A stretch of 48,720 bases of DNA from Patescibacteria group bacterium. Its GTDB lineage: Bacteria; Patescibacteriota; Minisyncoccia; Moranbacterales; DUUL01. Every line of letters starts with the position of its first letter. Position 1 is the first letter of the stretch. The translations under genes were made by a program, and so were the position numbers. The stretch lies in the NCBI GenBank assembly GCA_015493225.1, contig WGDO01000043.1, forward strand, positions 1 through 48,720. The letters are read 5' to 3'. The notes below the pieces were generated by a model that searched no databases, was not told the origin of the DNA, and saw only the letters and a program-made list of their open reading frames with translations. Of this stretch, positions 1 through 9,203 are shown piece after piece.

Positions 1-1
1 T

Positions 2-511
2 CAAAAACATTGGAATGGTTGGCCAGATTTAGTAGGACGAGAATCTAAAAAATTTTTATCATGGGATAATCTTCAAAAAGAAGTAAGAAAGGTCTTTAAC
101 GAGCAAAATAGAATTAGAAGAGAACAGGGAAAGATGTTAATTGGGGATATTCAAGAATGGTACAAAGACGAACAAAAAAAACACACATCAACATGGCCGG
201 TAAGCCCTCATAAAAATAAAATCTATCGAAAACATTGGAACAGTTGGCCGGATTTAGTAGGACGAGAATCTAAAAAATTTTTATCATGGAATGATTTTCA
301 GCAAGAAGTAAGAAGGGCCTTTAACGAACAAAATAGAATCAGAAAAGAGCAGGGAAGGACACAGATTACAAATATTATAAAGTGGTACGAAGATGAACAA
401 AAAAAACACAAATTAACATGGCCGGTAAGCCCTTATAAAAATAAAACCTATCAAAAACATTGGAACAGTTGGTTGGATTTAGTAGGAAAAAATAAAAATA
501 AAAAAACATGA
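2..511 (+). CDS. Tandem-repeat protein (75-aa KHWNSWPDLVG...WYxDEQKKH unit), 5' truncated by the window edge
   Basis: The frame of the 134..511 ORF stays open back to base 2 (QKHWNGWPDLVGRESKKFLSW...). The unit recurs with a 225-bp period. Confidence 0.6.
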   Translation, partial: QKHWNGWPDLVGRESKKFLSWDNLQKEVRKVFNEQNRIRREQGKMLIGDIQEWYKDEQKKHTSTWPVSPHKNKIYRKHWNSWPDLVGRESKKFLSWNDFQQEVRRAFNEQNRIRKEQGRTQITNIIKWYEDEQKKHKLTWPVSPYKNKTYQKHWNSWLDLVGKNKNKKT

Positions 512-1569
512 AAAGTATTAAAGACATAAATTTACGAAATAGAAAAATAATTTTACGAGCGGGATGGAATGTTCCGTTGGATGAAAAGACCGGAGAAGTT
601 TTGGACGACAGTCGTTTAGTGGCCAGTGCTAAAACCATTGAGTATATTTTCAAGAAAAAACCAAAAATGCTTTTGGTAATTTCTCACCTGGGACGACCAG
701 GTGGGAAAATTGTACCGGAATTGTCGCTAGAGCATTTAATCAATCCTTTGGAAAAAATACTAAAGCGTCGGATTATTTTAATTGATAAATTAGAAAGATT
801 ACAGGCAATTATGCAGGCAGGAATTTTTGACAAGGAGGCAGTTTATGTTTTAGAAAATATTCGTTTTTGGTCTGGAGAAAAAGAGAACAGTGAGGAACTG
901 GCAAAAATAATTACCAATGGTTTTGGGGTTTATGTTAATGATGCTTTTTCAGTTAGTCATCGAGCCCATTGCTCAATTGCTCAAATGCCCAAGTTTGTAA
1001 CTGACGCTGTCATGGGATTGTTATTTGAGGAAGAATTTGAACACTTATCTATGGTTAGAGATAAGCCGAAACAACCAGCGGTGGCCATTATTGGCGGAAG
1101 TAAAATAGCTACTAAATTACCAGTCATCGAAAATTTGGCTAAAAAATATGAAAAAGTGCTAGTGGGCGGAAAAGTTGCCAACGAAGCTCTTGATGAAAAA
1201 CTAAAACTTCCTAAAAATGTTATTTTACCAGTTGATTTTTCTCCAGCTGAGAAAGAGAATGAAAGACTGGACATTGGGCCTTTAACGGTGGTGTCTTTTC
1301 GAGAAGCTCTCCAGGGCGCAAAAACTATTGTTTGGAATGGGCCACTGGGAAAGTTTGAAGACCCCGAAGCTTCTAATGGCACAAGGAGTATAGTAAAAAT
1401 TATTGAGGAGAGTTCCGCTTTCAAGTTGATTGGTGGCGGAGAGACTTTGGAAGCAATTAAAAAATTTGGACATCCTAACCGTTACAACTATATTTCTAAA
1501 TCTGGTGGAGCAATGCTAGAATTTATGTCTGGTAAAAAATTACCAGGAATTGAAGCGCTTGATAATTAA
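508..1569 (+). CDS. pgk: Phosphoglycerate kinase
   Basis: RAGWNVPLD, SHLGRPGG, VYVLENIRF, VNDAFSVSHRAHCS, IGGSKIATKLPVI, VWNGPLGKFE, GGGETLEAIKKFG motifs. ATGA overlap with the upstream ORF. Confidence 0.97.
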   Translation: MKSIKDINLRNRKIILRAGWNVPLDEKTGEVLDDSRLVASAKTIEYIFKKKPKMLLVISHLGRPGGKIVPELSLEHLINPLEKILKRRIILIDKLERLQAIMQAGIFDKEAVYVLENIRFWSGEKENSEELAKIITNGFGVYVNDAFSVSHRAHCSIAQMPKFVTDAVMGLLFEEEFEHLSMVRDKPKQPAVAIIGGSKIATKLPVIENLAKKYEKVLVGGKVANEALDEKLKLPKNVILPVDFSPAEKENERLDIGPLTVVSFREALQGAKTIVWNGPLGKFEDPEASNGTRSIVKIIEESSAFKLIGGGETLEAIKKFGHPNRYNYISKSGGAMLEFMSGKKLPGIEALDN

Positions 1570-1650
1570 TAATTTGAAAATTTGGATATTTAGAATTTAA
1601 GATTTTTTAATTCTTGTTTAGAAATATAAAAGTTAAATAACAAAAAGAAT

Positions 1651-2865
1651 ATGGAACAGCAATTTTCTGAAGCCATCACAGAAAACTCGCCTAAATATAT
1701 TACGGAGTATTCTCCTGAATATGTGGCTGAAGTAAAAAGCCATCGCACTAAAAATAGTATGTCGTTTGGAGAAAATGAGTTAGCTCATTTAGATTACGAT
1801 TTGAAAGAGAAGGATAGAGATAAAATATATCGAGAGAACAATAAATTATCTGGAAAAGAAAAACATACAATTTTGAACACAGGAGAAGTTGATAATCCTA
1901 TGTATAGATTAAAATATTATATTGCACAAAAAATTAAGAATCTTTCTGAGTACGACCGTGTTAAAAGCGATGACTACGGTAAAATAGGAGAATTTTTAAG
2001 ATACGCTTTAGAATCGCATGATATTAGATGGGCGGTTGCAGTAATGTTAAATAGAATTCGTAAAGATAAAAGTTTAGAACCGCTAGACGAACAAAAAATT
2101 ACTATTCATGATTTAGCTGATTTATTTATTGATATAGACTTAATTCCGAATGGATTTATTAAAAAAATGGCAGAAGTGCATAAAAACAAGTTTGATAAAA
2201 AGGCAGAGATTATGGAGGTAAAATTTTTAGAAATAAAAAATGACTTTAAAATACAAGCTTTTAGGATGATTGATGAGGGAAAACTCCCAATGTCAAAAAG
2301 TCTAGTAGAGAAACGAATCAACGAATACAATGTTATTGTGCATGATCCAATTAACAAAGATTCTTTTGGGGTAGGTGATGCGTTATCAAAAACTATTAGT
2401 GTTAGAATTGATTTGACGGATGACGAACTTAGACACACATTGTTTCATGAATATGTTCATGCTATCGCTGGGCTGACAATTGTTCGTAAAGTCAAGAAAA
2501 GTATTTCATTTATAGAATATGAAAGGGAGGGATTATCAACAGCTGGTTTTTTGGAATATGAAGGTAAAGTGACTGACTTTAAAAGAAGAAAGTATTTATG
2601 GCTGACTGAAGCTGTTACTGAGATTATCACTCTTGAATTATTACGGGAAGATGATGGGAACCATTATATGTTTGAAAGAGCGGAGGTGTTAATATTAATA
2701 AATGCAGGTGTTCCTAAAAAAATGTTTATAGATGCTTATTTTGAAAACTATAGTCTTAAAAATGGTACACCAAAATTTGATGCACTTTTTGCTAAAATTA
2801 AAGAAGTTATGGGGGAAGAATTTATTGAAAAAAAAGGACAGGGAATATTCTTAATGGTCATTTAA
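1651..2865 (+). CDS. Putative zincin-type metallopeptidase (HEYVH ... WLTEAVTEII)
   Basis: HExxH motif (LFHEYVHAIAG) with a downstream Glu-rich helix WLTEAVTEIITLELL. No family recognised. Confidence 0.45.
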   Translation: MEQQFSEAITENSPKYITEYSPEYVAEVKSHRTKNSMSFGENELAHLDYDLKEKDRDKIYRENNKLSGKEKHTILNTGEVDNPMYRLKYYIAQKIKNLSEYDRVKSDDYGKIGEFLRYALESHDIRWAVAVMLNRIRKDKSLEPLDEQKITIHDLADLFIDIDLIPNGFIKKMAEVHKNKFDKKAEIMEVKFLEIKNDFKIQAFRMIDEGKLPMSKSLVEKRINEYNVIVHDPINKDSFGVGDALSKTISVRIDLTDDELRHTLFHEYVHAIAGLTIVRKVKKSISFIEYEREGLSTAGFLEYEGKVTDFKRRKYLWLTEAVTEIITLELLREDDGNHYMFERAEVLILINAGVPKKMFIDAYFENYSLKNGTPKFDALFAKIKEVMGEEFIEKKGQGIFLMVI

Positions 2866-2896
2866 AAATATTAGAATAAATTAATAATAAATAACA

Positions 2897-3487
2897 GTGA
2901 GAAAAATAATATACATTATTCCTGGGTTTCATGGTTCAACTGATTTGGTGAGATATCAAAGAATCATTAAAGTTTTCCGAAAAAGAGGATTTGTCGTTAA
3001 GCCCATTGTAATTTCTTGGAATTATAAGGTTATGACAGATTATGTAGATCAATTTTTGGGGCAATTGATGCATAAAGAAAATGATGAAGTTTACGTGTTT
3101 GGATTTTCTTTTGGGGCGATGATTGTTTTTATTTCTGCTAAAGATATAAAACCAAAAAAGATAATTTTAGCTTCTTTGTCTCCATTTTTCAAAGAAGACT
3201 TGCCGTATCTAAAGAAGTCTTGGCGAAAATATGTTGGTAAGAAAAGACTTATAGATTTTAAAAATTTTTCGTTTGATAAAATAGCTCAAAATATTAAGTG
3301 TAATGTGCAGTTGCTTGTTGGGCAGAGAGAGGATAGTCTATTACATCGAAGAGCGAAGTTAGCATTAGAAAAAATACCAAAAAGTAATTTGTGTATGGTA
3401 AATGGAGCGAGACATAATATAGAACAACAGGAGTATTTTAAAGCAATAACAAAGGTTGATTTTTTTGATGATTATGGTAGGATGTAG
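2897..3487 (+). CDS. Alpha/beta-hydrolase-like protein, GTG start
   Basis: YIIPGFHGSTD, VFGFSFGAMIVFISA (GxSxG-like nucleophile elbow), C-terminal GARHNIEQ. Confidence 0.55.
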   Translation: MRKIIYIIPGFHGSTDLVRYQRIIKVFRKRGFVVKPIVISWNYKVMTDYVDQFLGQLMHKENDEVYVFGFSFGAMIVFISAKDIKPKKIILASLSPFFKEDLPYLKKSWRKYVGKKRLIDFKNFSFDKIAQNIKCNVQLLVGQREDSLLHRRAKLALEKIPKSNLCMVNGARHNIEQQEYFKAITKVDFFDDYGRM

Positions 3488-3526
3488 GCAGGGAAATTAT
3501 TGGCTTAAGGTTTGAATAGCAAACAT

Positions 3527-3597
3527 TCGAAGATCGTCTAACGGTAGGACAACTGGTTCTGGTCCAGTCAATTGGGGTTCGAGTCCCTATCTTCGAA
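3527..3597 (+). tRNA. tRNA-Gln (anticodon CTG), no encoded CCA
   Basis: Cloverleaf by eye: acceptor TCGAAGA/TCTTCGA, D-arm GTCT..GGAC, anticodon arm CTGG-TTCTGGT-CCAG, TPsiC loop GGTTCGAGTCC. Confidence 0.9.
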
Positions 3598-3675
3598 CAA
3601 GGCTGAAAATGTGATAATATAAGAATTACAGATGATGTTATATAACGGAGAGAGAAAGCCAACTGCTTGGCTTTC

Positions 3676-3750
3676 GGATTGAGGGACTCGAAGGAAATTT
3701 TTTTGCTAAAAAATTTCCAGGCCCGAAGGGGAGTCCCTATCTCCGAACAT
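3676..3750. repeat. Hairpin plus duplicated tRNA-Gln 3' end (GAGTCCCTATCTCCGAACA)
   Basis: 18/19 match to the tRNA 3' region (GAGTCCCTATCTTCGAACA). Flanked by the inverted repeats GGGACTC/GAGTCCC and GGAAATTTTTT/AAAAAATTTCC. Confidence 0.6.
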
Positions 3751-3804
3751 AATAATTAATAATTAATAATTAATAATTAATAAATAATAATTAAACAAAA
3801 AACT

Positions 3805-4368
3805 ATGAGTGTAACATTAATCATTTTAGCTGTTGTCGTTGCCTTAGCCGGTTGGCTAATTGCTATGTATAATGGGCTAATAAAATTAAAAAACAGAGTA
3901 AAAGAGGCTTGGTCAGACATTGATGTCCAACTGAAGAGGAGATATGATTTAATTCCAAATTTAGTAGAAACAGTAAAAGGCTATGCTAAACACGAAAGTG
4001 AAACATTGGAAAATGTAATTAAAGCCAGAAATGAGGCGATGGCGACTCAAAAAACAGGAGATGCCAAAGAACAAGCTCAAGCAGAAAATGCTCTATCATC
4101 AACCCTAAAGTCAATTTTTGCTTTAGCAGAAAGTTATCCCGATTTAAAAGCTAATCAAAATTTTCTAGAACTACAAAGAGAGTTAACTGATACTGAGGAT
4201 AAAATTCAAGCTTCTCGAAGGTTTTACAACGGGAACGTTCGTGATTTCAACACTAAGATTGAAACTTTTCCTACAAATATTTTTGCTGGAATGTTGCATT
4301 TCAAAAAATTTGAGTTTTTTGAAATTGGAGATGAAAAACAGCGGGAGAATGTTAAAGTGAAGTTTTAA
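3805..4368 (+). CDS. lemA: LemA family protein
   Basis: N-terminal TM, NRVKEAWSDIDVQLKRRYDLIPNLVETVKGYAKHE, RRFYNGNVRDFNTKIETFPTN. Adjacent to htpX. Confidence 0.95.
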   Translation: MSVTLIILAVVVALAGWLIAMYNGLIKLKNRVKEAWSDIDVQLKRRYDLIPNLVETVKGYAKHESETLENVIKARNEAMATQKTGDAKEQAQAENALSSTLKSIFALAESYPDLKANQNFLELQRELTDTEDKIQASRRFYNGNVRDFNTKIETFPTNIFAGMLHFKKFEFFEIGDEKQRENVKVKF

Positions 4369-4371
4369 TTA

Positions 4372-4450
4372 GTTTATAAGGTTTGTAAAGTCTGTAGACA
4401 ATTTAAAATTTAAAATTTAAAATTTAAATTCAATTTTAAAATGGTTTAAT
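4372..4450. repeat. AT-rich spacer repeat, copy 1 (GTTTATAAGGTTTGTAAAGTC followed by an AATTTAAAATTT array)
   Basis: The 21-nt start is identical to 20619-20639. Both copies are followed by similar TTTAAAATTTAAATTCAATTT tracts. Confidence 0.6.
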
Positions 4451-4582
4451 TTAAAAACTACTAATGTTAGTTGTTTGTTTCTTGTAATTTGTATCTTGTA
4501 TCTTGCGTTGGGTGTTTTGAAATCTGTTTGTTGGTAGTTTAATTTTTTTGTATAGTGAGTTTGAGAATTAATAATTAGTGTT

Positions 4583-5470
4583 ATGGCTACTGCTTACAAC
4601 CAAAAAGATAAAAATATAAGATTGACCTGGATTTATCTTACCGGTTTTTTGATATTTGTGATTGGCATTGGGTGGACTTTTGCTCAGGCCTACGGAAATT
4701 CCCTTATTTTGTATGGGGCAGTTGTTTTTGCGGTGATAATGAATTTTATCAGTTATTGGTGGAGCGATAAAATTGTTTTGAAGATGAGTGGGGCGCATCG
4801 ATTAAAAGAGAATGATGGTCCAGAAGCTAGAGAAATTTATCGTCTAGTAGAAAATTTAGCCATCACTGCCGGAATTCCCACCCCAAAAATTTACTTAATC
4901 CAAGATTCGGCTTTAAACGCTTTTGCCACTGGACGTAATCCGGAGCATGCTGTGGTAGCAATGACCACTGGTATTGTGCAACGATTGGAAAAAAGAGAGC
5001 TGCAGGGAGTGCTTGCTCATGAGATGTCTCACATCGGTAATAGAGATATCCTCCTAGGAACAGTAGTAACCGTTTTAGTCGGCTTTATTTCCATTTTGGC
5101 GGATATGTTTAGACATTCAATGTTTTTTGGCAGTAGAGATAATGATAATAATAATGGAATTTTTGTGATAATTGGATTAGTTTTGTCAATTTTAGCACCA
5201 ATTTCAGCTATGCTGATTCAATTGGCAATTTCTCGAAAGAGGGAATTTCTGGCAGATAGTTCAGGCGCTTTATTAACTCGTTATCCAGAGGGTTTGGCTA
5301 GTGCCCTGGAAAAGATTAGTGCTGATCCTCAGCCACTTAGGAGAGTTAGTCGGGCTACCGCTCATATGTTCATCGCTAATCCATTTAAAGGAAAAAAAAT
5401 GATGCAATTAATGTCAACCCATCCCCCAATTCAAGAACGGATTAAACGATTGAGGGAAATGGGTATTTAA
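4583..5470 (+). CDS. htpX: Membrane zinc metalloprotease HtpX homolog (M48)
   Basis: LAHEMSHIGNRDILLGT, SRKREFLADSSGALLTRYPEGLASALEKI, LMSTHPPIQERIKRLREM. Confidence 0.95.
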   Translation: MATAYNQKDKNIRLTWIYLTGFLIFVIGIGWTFAQAYGNSLILYGAVVFAVIMNFISYWWSDKIVLKMSGAHRLKENDGPEAREIYRLVENLAITAGIPTPKIYLIQDSALNAFATGRNPEHAVVAMTTGIVQRLEKRELQGVLAHEMSHIGNRDILLGTVVTVLVGFISILADMFRHSMFFGSRDNDNNNGIFVIIGLVLSILAPISAMLIQLAISRKREFLADSSGALLTRYPEGLASALEKISADPQPLRRVSRATAHMFIANPFKGKKMMQLMSTHPPIQERIKRLREMGI

Positions 5471-5475
5471 AAGTT

Positions 5476-6237
5476 ATGGATAAATCAGAAAGTGAAATAT
5501 TTATAATGCCTCAAGAAATTGATTATAGTGGATTTACAGAGAAGGACATAATAATCGATTTATTAAGCAAAAGTAATTTATCTCTTGATAGCTTTGCTTT
5601 TTTGATTACCAAAGATGAAAATATAAATTTAAAAATAATTAAACTATTTCAGACGGTTGCCAAAATGGATGATGTGGATCAAGATAGCTTATTACGCAAT
5701 TTACAAAATAATTCATTCAGGCGAACTGCAATTAAAGAATTATTTAGTGATAGCACTATCGATGAGGATGAGATTATTTTGGTATCTGAAGTGTTGAAAA
5801 ATATAATAAATAGCATACATAGTGATAAAGGGTGGGGTAAAAGGATTTTGCAAATAGATCTAAATAAATTAGCTAAGGAAGACAGGGAAAGACGAGAAAA
5901 AATAACACAAAATCAGACAAATAATCAAATAGAATTACCTAAGGGGCCAAAGAAATTAAAAGAGCAATCTAAAAACCTAAAAGATATTGTTTACAAAAAG
6001 CTCGGTGGTTGGGAAAATGTAAGAAATGCCGTGAGAAGAGAAATTAATAGAGAAGTTGACAGCTATGATAATAATGAAGAATATGTTTTTAGAAGCATTA
6101 TTACGGATGACTTTATTGCTTTATTTGTTAAAAATTTTTTACGAGAGCATGACAATTTAACTAATAAGGAATGGGGGATGGCAAAGAAATTAATAGAATG
6201 GCATTTTAATGAAGTTAGAAAATTAAGAGGATATTAA
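5476..6237 (+). CDS. Hypothetical protein
   Basis: 253-aa ORF immediately downstream of htpX. No motif recognised. Confidence 0.6.
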   Translation: MDKSESEIFIMPQEIDYSGFTEKDIIIDLLSKSNLSLDSFAFLITKDENINLKIIKLFQTVAKMDDVDQDSLLRNLQNNSFRRTAIKELFSDSTIDEDEIILVSEVLKNIINSIHSDKGWGKRILQIDLNKLAKEDRERREKITQNQTNNQIELPKGPKKLKEQSKNLKDIVYKKLGGWENVRNAVRREINREVDSYDNNEEYVFRSIITDDFIALFVKNFLREHDNLTNKEWGMAKKLIEWHFNEVRKLRGY

Positions 6238-6351
6238 ATATTATAGAATATCTCTTGCATTATTAGTAAAAAATGCTACACTATAAATAGTTATATAAGA
6301 GAAGAAATTAATACATCTCTCATATCAAATTAAATAATTAAAATTAAAACA

Positions 6352-6810
6352 ATGGAAGAAAATCAACAAATGGAGGAAACTCCAGAAGCAGAAGAAAAAC
6401 AAGTAGAAGAAGCTCCTCAAATGGAACAAAAACAAGAAGAAGTTGTTGAGGCTGAGCCGGTAACTAATACAGACGGTCCAGCGACTGAAACTTCAACTTC
6501 AGATGACATAGAAAAAAATAAAGGAATGGCTATATTAGCTTACATCCTTTTCTTTATTCCAATGTTAACTGAGGCAAAAGATTCAAAATTTGCGATGTTT
6601 CATGCTAACCAGAGTTTGGTCTTGCTTATTGCTGGATTTGTTGGCGTATTCGTTAGTGGTATTATACCTTTTCTAGGGTGGTTTTTGTTAGGGCCAATTG
6701 TTTCAATTGCTTGGATAGTTTTCTTGATCTTAGGAATTCTTAATGCATCAAAGGGAGAGATGAAAGAATTACCACTAATTGGAGGAATTCATATTTTAGA
6801 CAAGAAATAG
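6352..6810 (+). CDS. Small membrane protein with acidic N-terminus (DUF4870/Tic20-like)
   Basis: Glu/Gln-rich N-terminus, then MAILAYILFFIPM ... KFAMFHANQSLVLLI ... LGILNASKGEMKELPLIG. Confidence 0.65.
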   Translation: MEENQQMEETPEAEEKQVEEAPQMEQKQEEVVEAEPVTNTDGPATETSTSDDIEKNKGMAILAYILFFIPMLTEAKDSKFAMFHANQSLVLLIAGFVGVFVSGIIPFLGWFLLGPIVSIAWIVFLILGILNASKGEMKELPLIGGIHILDKK

Positions 6811-6844
6811 TCTAGACAGTAGACGGTAGACGATAGATAGTAGA

Positions 6845-6880
6845 AAAACGAACGGCTTGAGTGGTCGTTCGTTTTGTTGT
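6845..6880 (+). terminator. Intrinsic terminator-like hairpin
   Basis: AAAACGAACG / CGTTCGTTTT perfect 10-bp stem followed by GTTGT. Confidence 0.6.
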
Positions 6881-6955
6881 ATACTGAAGATGGTTGGTGG
6901 AGAGTAGTATGGTTTGTAAATAGTTATTCGTTGGTCAAGGACTCGTAGAGTTTTC

Positions 6956-7034
6956 AGGATTTATGATTTACGATTTAAGAAATGTTTTTGATGGCGCCCA
7001 TAGGGCATTACTCATAAATCCTAAATCATAAATC
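6956..7034. repeat. Palindromic intergenic repeat, copy 1 (upstream of pyk)
   Basis: AGGATTTATGATTTA...GTTTTTGATGGCGCCCATAGGGCATTACTC...TAAATCATAAATC. Closely resembles 41945-42046. Confidence 0.7.
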
Positions 7035-7138
7035 TCGTATCTTTAAACAGTAGTTAAAAATTCTTAAATTCTTAAATTCTTAAATTTGTACATTTGTACA
7101 TTCGTATATTTGTAACAGATTTGTAATTTTGTAAGGGT

Positions 7139-8419
7139 ATGAAAAAAACAAAAATAGTGGCCACCATTGGCCCAGCATCAATGTCAAAACAAAAATTAAA
7201 AAAAATGGCTGAGGCAGGAATGAATGTTTGTCGTCTTAATTTTTCCCACAGTGACCATTTTTGGCATAAAAAAGCCATTGCCAACATAAGAGCAGTGGAA
7301 AAAAGCATTGGACAAAAAATAGGTATCATGGCTGATTTGCAAGGGCCCCGTATTCGCATCGCTAACTCCAGTGATTTATCAATTAAGAAAAAATCAACAA
7401 TTTTATTAACAGATAATTCCAATTCTAAAAAGAGTCGGCGGAAAAGCAAATTGATTTTCGATTGGGATGGTTTTTATGAATATCTTAAACCAGGGTCTAA
7501 AGTTTTTATTGAAGATGGTTTAATTCAATTGGTAGTTAAGGAAGTTCTATCCCAGGGATGTTTGGCGGAGGTTATTATTGGTGGAGTGGTAAAGCCACAC
7601 AAGGCTGTAAATATTCCGTCTATTTCATCCCGGATGAATGTTCTAACTGAAAAAGATTTAGCTGACTTGGAATTTGCCATTAGACACAGAGTTGACATGA
7701 TAGCTGTATCATTTGTTGGCAATAAAATTGATATTCATAAAATTAGAAAAATGGTAGAATATTTTATTGAATATAGACGACCATTTTACACTGCAGAAAA
7801 TTTACTTACCAAGGAAAATTATCAACCCTGGATTATTTCTAAAATTGAAAGACGGCTAGCTATCAAAAATTTGGCGGATATAATTAAAGCTTCCGATGGG
7901 ATTATGATTGCGCGAGGGGATTTAGCCGTGGAAATGCCTCAGAAAAAAGTTGCCTTGTTGGAATTGGAAATTCTTCGAAAAACTAGACGAGCCCGCAAGC
8001 CAGTTATTGTGGCTACTCAAATGCTAGCTTCCATGGAACATAGTAGTCGTCCTACCAGAGCAGAAATAGCCGATGTAACCAATGCGGTTATTAATCACAG
8101 CGATGCAGTAATGCTGAGCGGAGAAACAGCCATGGGAGAATACCCAGTTTTAACCGTAGAAACCATGGCTAATATTATTCAGTCTACTGAAAAATCAAAA
8201 TATGACAATGTAAGAATGAGAAATAGCAGATGGGCAAAATTATTGCTTAGTTCAAAGAAAAATAAACGAAGAAGAGTTAAAACTGCCAAAAACCTAAATG
8301 AACTATTAAAACTAAGTTCTCTTCGACAAGAAAAAATTAAACTCCGCTTATCAAAAAGGCAATTGGCCGACTGGGGAAAAACGACTTTAGTTTGGGGAGT
8401 GGAGACGAAGACAAGATAG
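7139..8419 (+). CDS. pyk: Pyruvate kinase with atypical basic C-terminus
   Basis: KIVATIGPAS, RLNFSHSDH, IMADLQGPRIRI, IARGDLAVEMP, VIVATQMLASM, AVMLSGETAMGEYPV. Confidence 0.93.
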   Translation: MKKTKIVATIGPASMSKQKLKKMAEAGMNVCRLNFSHSDHFWHKKAIANIRAVEKSIGQKIGIMADLQGPRIRIANSSDLSIKKKSTILLTDNSNSKKSRRKSKLIFDWDGFYEYLKPGSKVFIEDGLIQLVVKEVLSQGCLAEVIIGGVVKPHKAVNIPSISSRMNVLTEKDLADLEFAIRHRVDMIAVSFVGNKIDIHKIRKMVEYFIEYRRPFYTAENLLTKENYQPWIISKIERRLAIKNLADIIKASDGIMIARGDLAVEMPQKKVALLELEILRKTRRARKPVIVATQMLASMEHSSRPTRAEIADVTNAVINHSDAVMLSGETAMGEYPVLTVETMANIIQSTEKSKYDNVRMRNSRWAKLLLSSKKNKRRRVKTAKNLNELLKLSSLRQEKIKLRLSKRQLADWGKTTLVWGVETKTR

Positions 8420-8657
8420 AAGGCCTATAAAGTTTACTTTGCCAAATTTTTAACAAGGGCAAAAGTCTATAAAATTAAAAAAGAAACAAGAGACAAATCA
8501 CAAGAAACAAACAAATCCCAAATCCCAATAATCAATTTTTGAGATTTTAAATTTAAGGTTTAGAGTTCGTTTTTTTGTACTTTTTATTTTGGGGATTATC
8601 TGCTAGTAAGGTGTATATTTATTTAAGGAGTTTTTATTAGTAAAAATTTTGTGCTAT

Positions 8658-9086
8658 TTAAACCAATTTAAGATAAGATAAAAGAGTATAAATTTTACAA
8701 CCGATGCAAAATTTGAAAAATGCTTCTAGAGAAACTGCTACAGAAAACAAAATAAAAGTTATTTGATAGCCAATAAAACAATCAATAGATGATAAACTTA
8801 AAAGGATAATTACAAAAAGTAAACCCATTCGAGCGGCAAATCTTTTTGGAGCAGCTCCGATTGGTTTTGGTTTTATATTTAACAAATCTAATATTTTACG
8901 TGACAGACGAGCTAAAATGCTATAACGAGCATTAACAGAGCGAGCCAAAAAATCTAACAACAAAAACCACAAAATATAATTAGTAACAAAATAGCTAAGA
9001 GCTAATAAAATCAAAACAAATATACCAACCAGTTGAGAGGCATGCTCATCAATTGTTTTTTTACTCAGAGGACAAACTGTTTTCAT
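8658..9086 (-). CDS. DUF4395-like membrane protein
   Basis: MKTVCPLSKKTIDEHASQLVGIFVLILLALSYF... matches my recollection of the DUF4395 N-terminus. Several TM segments. Confidence 0.6.
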   Translation of the reverse strand: MKTVCPLSKKTIDEHASQLVGIFVLILLALSYFVTNYILWFLLLDFLARSVNARYSILARLSRKILDLLNIKPKPIGAAPKRFAARMGLLFVIILLSLSSIDCFIGYQITFILFSVAVSLEAFFKFCIGCKIYTLLSYLKLV

Positions 9087-9203
9087 GAAATTAAAATTAT
9101 TTATTACATATATTAAGTATAGTTGATAATGCCTGGAAAAGCAATTTGCTGTTTTGGAAAAAATGCGTTAAAATAGGACTGTTTAAATATTAATATAATC
9201 ACA

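Noticed and set aside
981-1424. Antisense ORFs within pgk, ftsZ, fusA, dnaE and similar genes in the ORF track
   Set aside because: They overlap strongly supported genes on the other strand and have no independent motif. Typical shadow ORFs.
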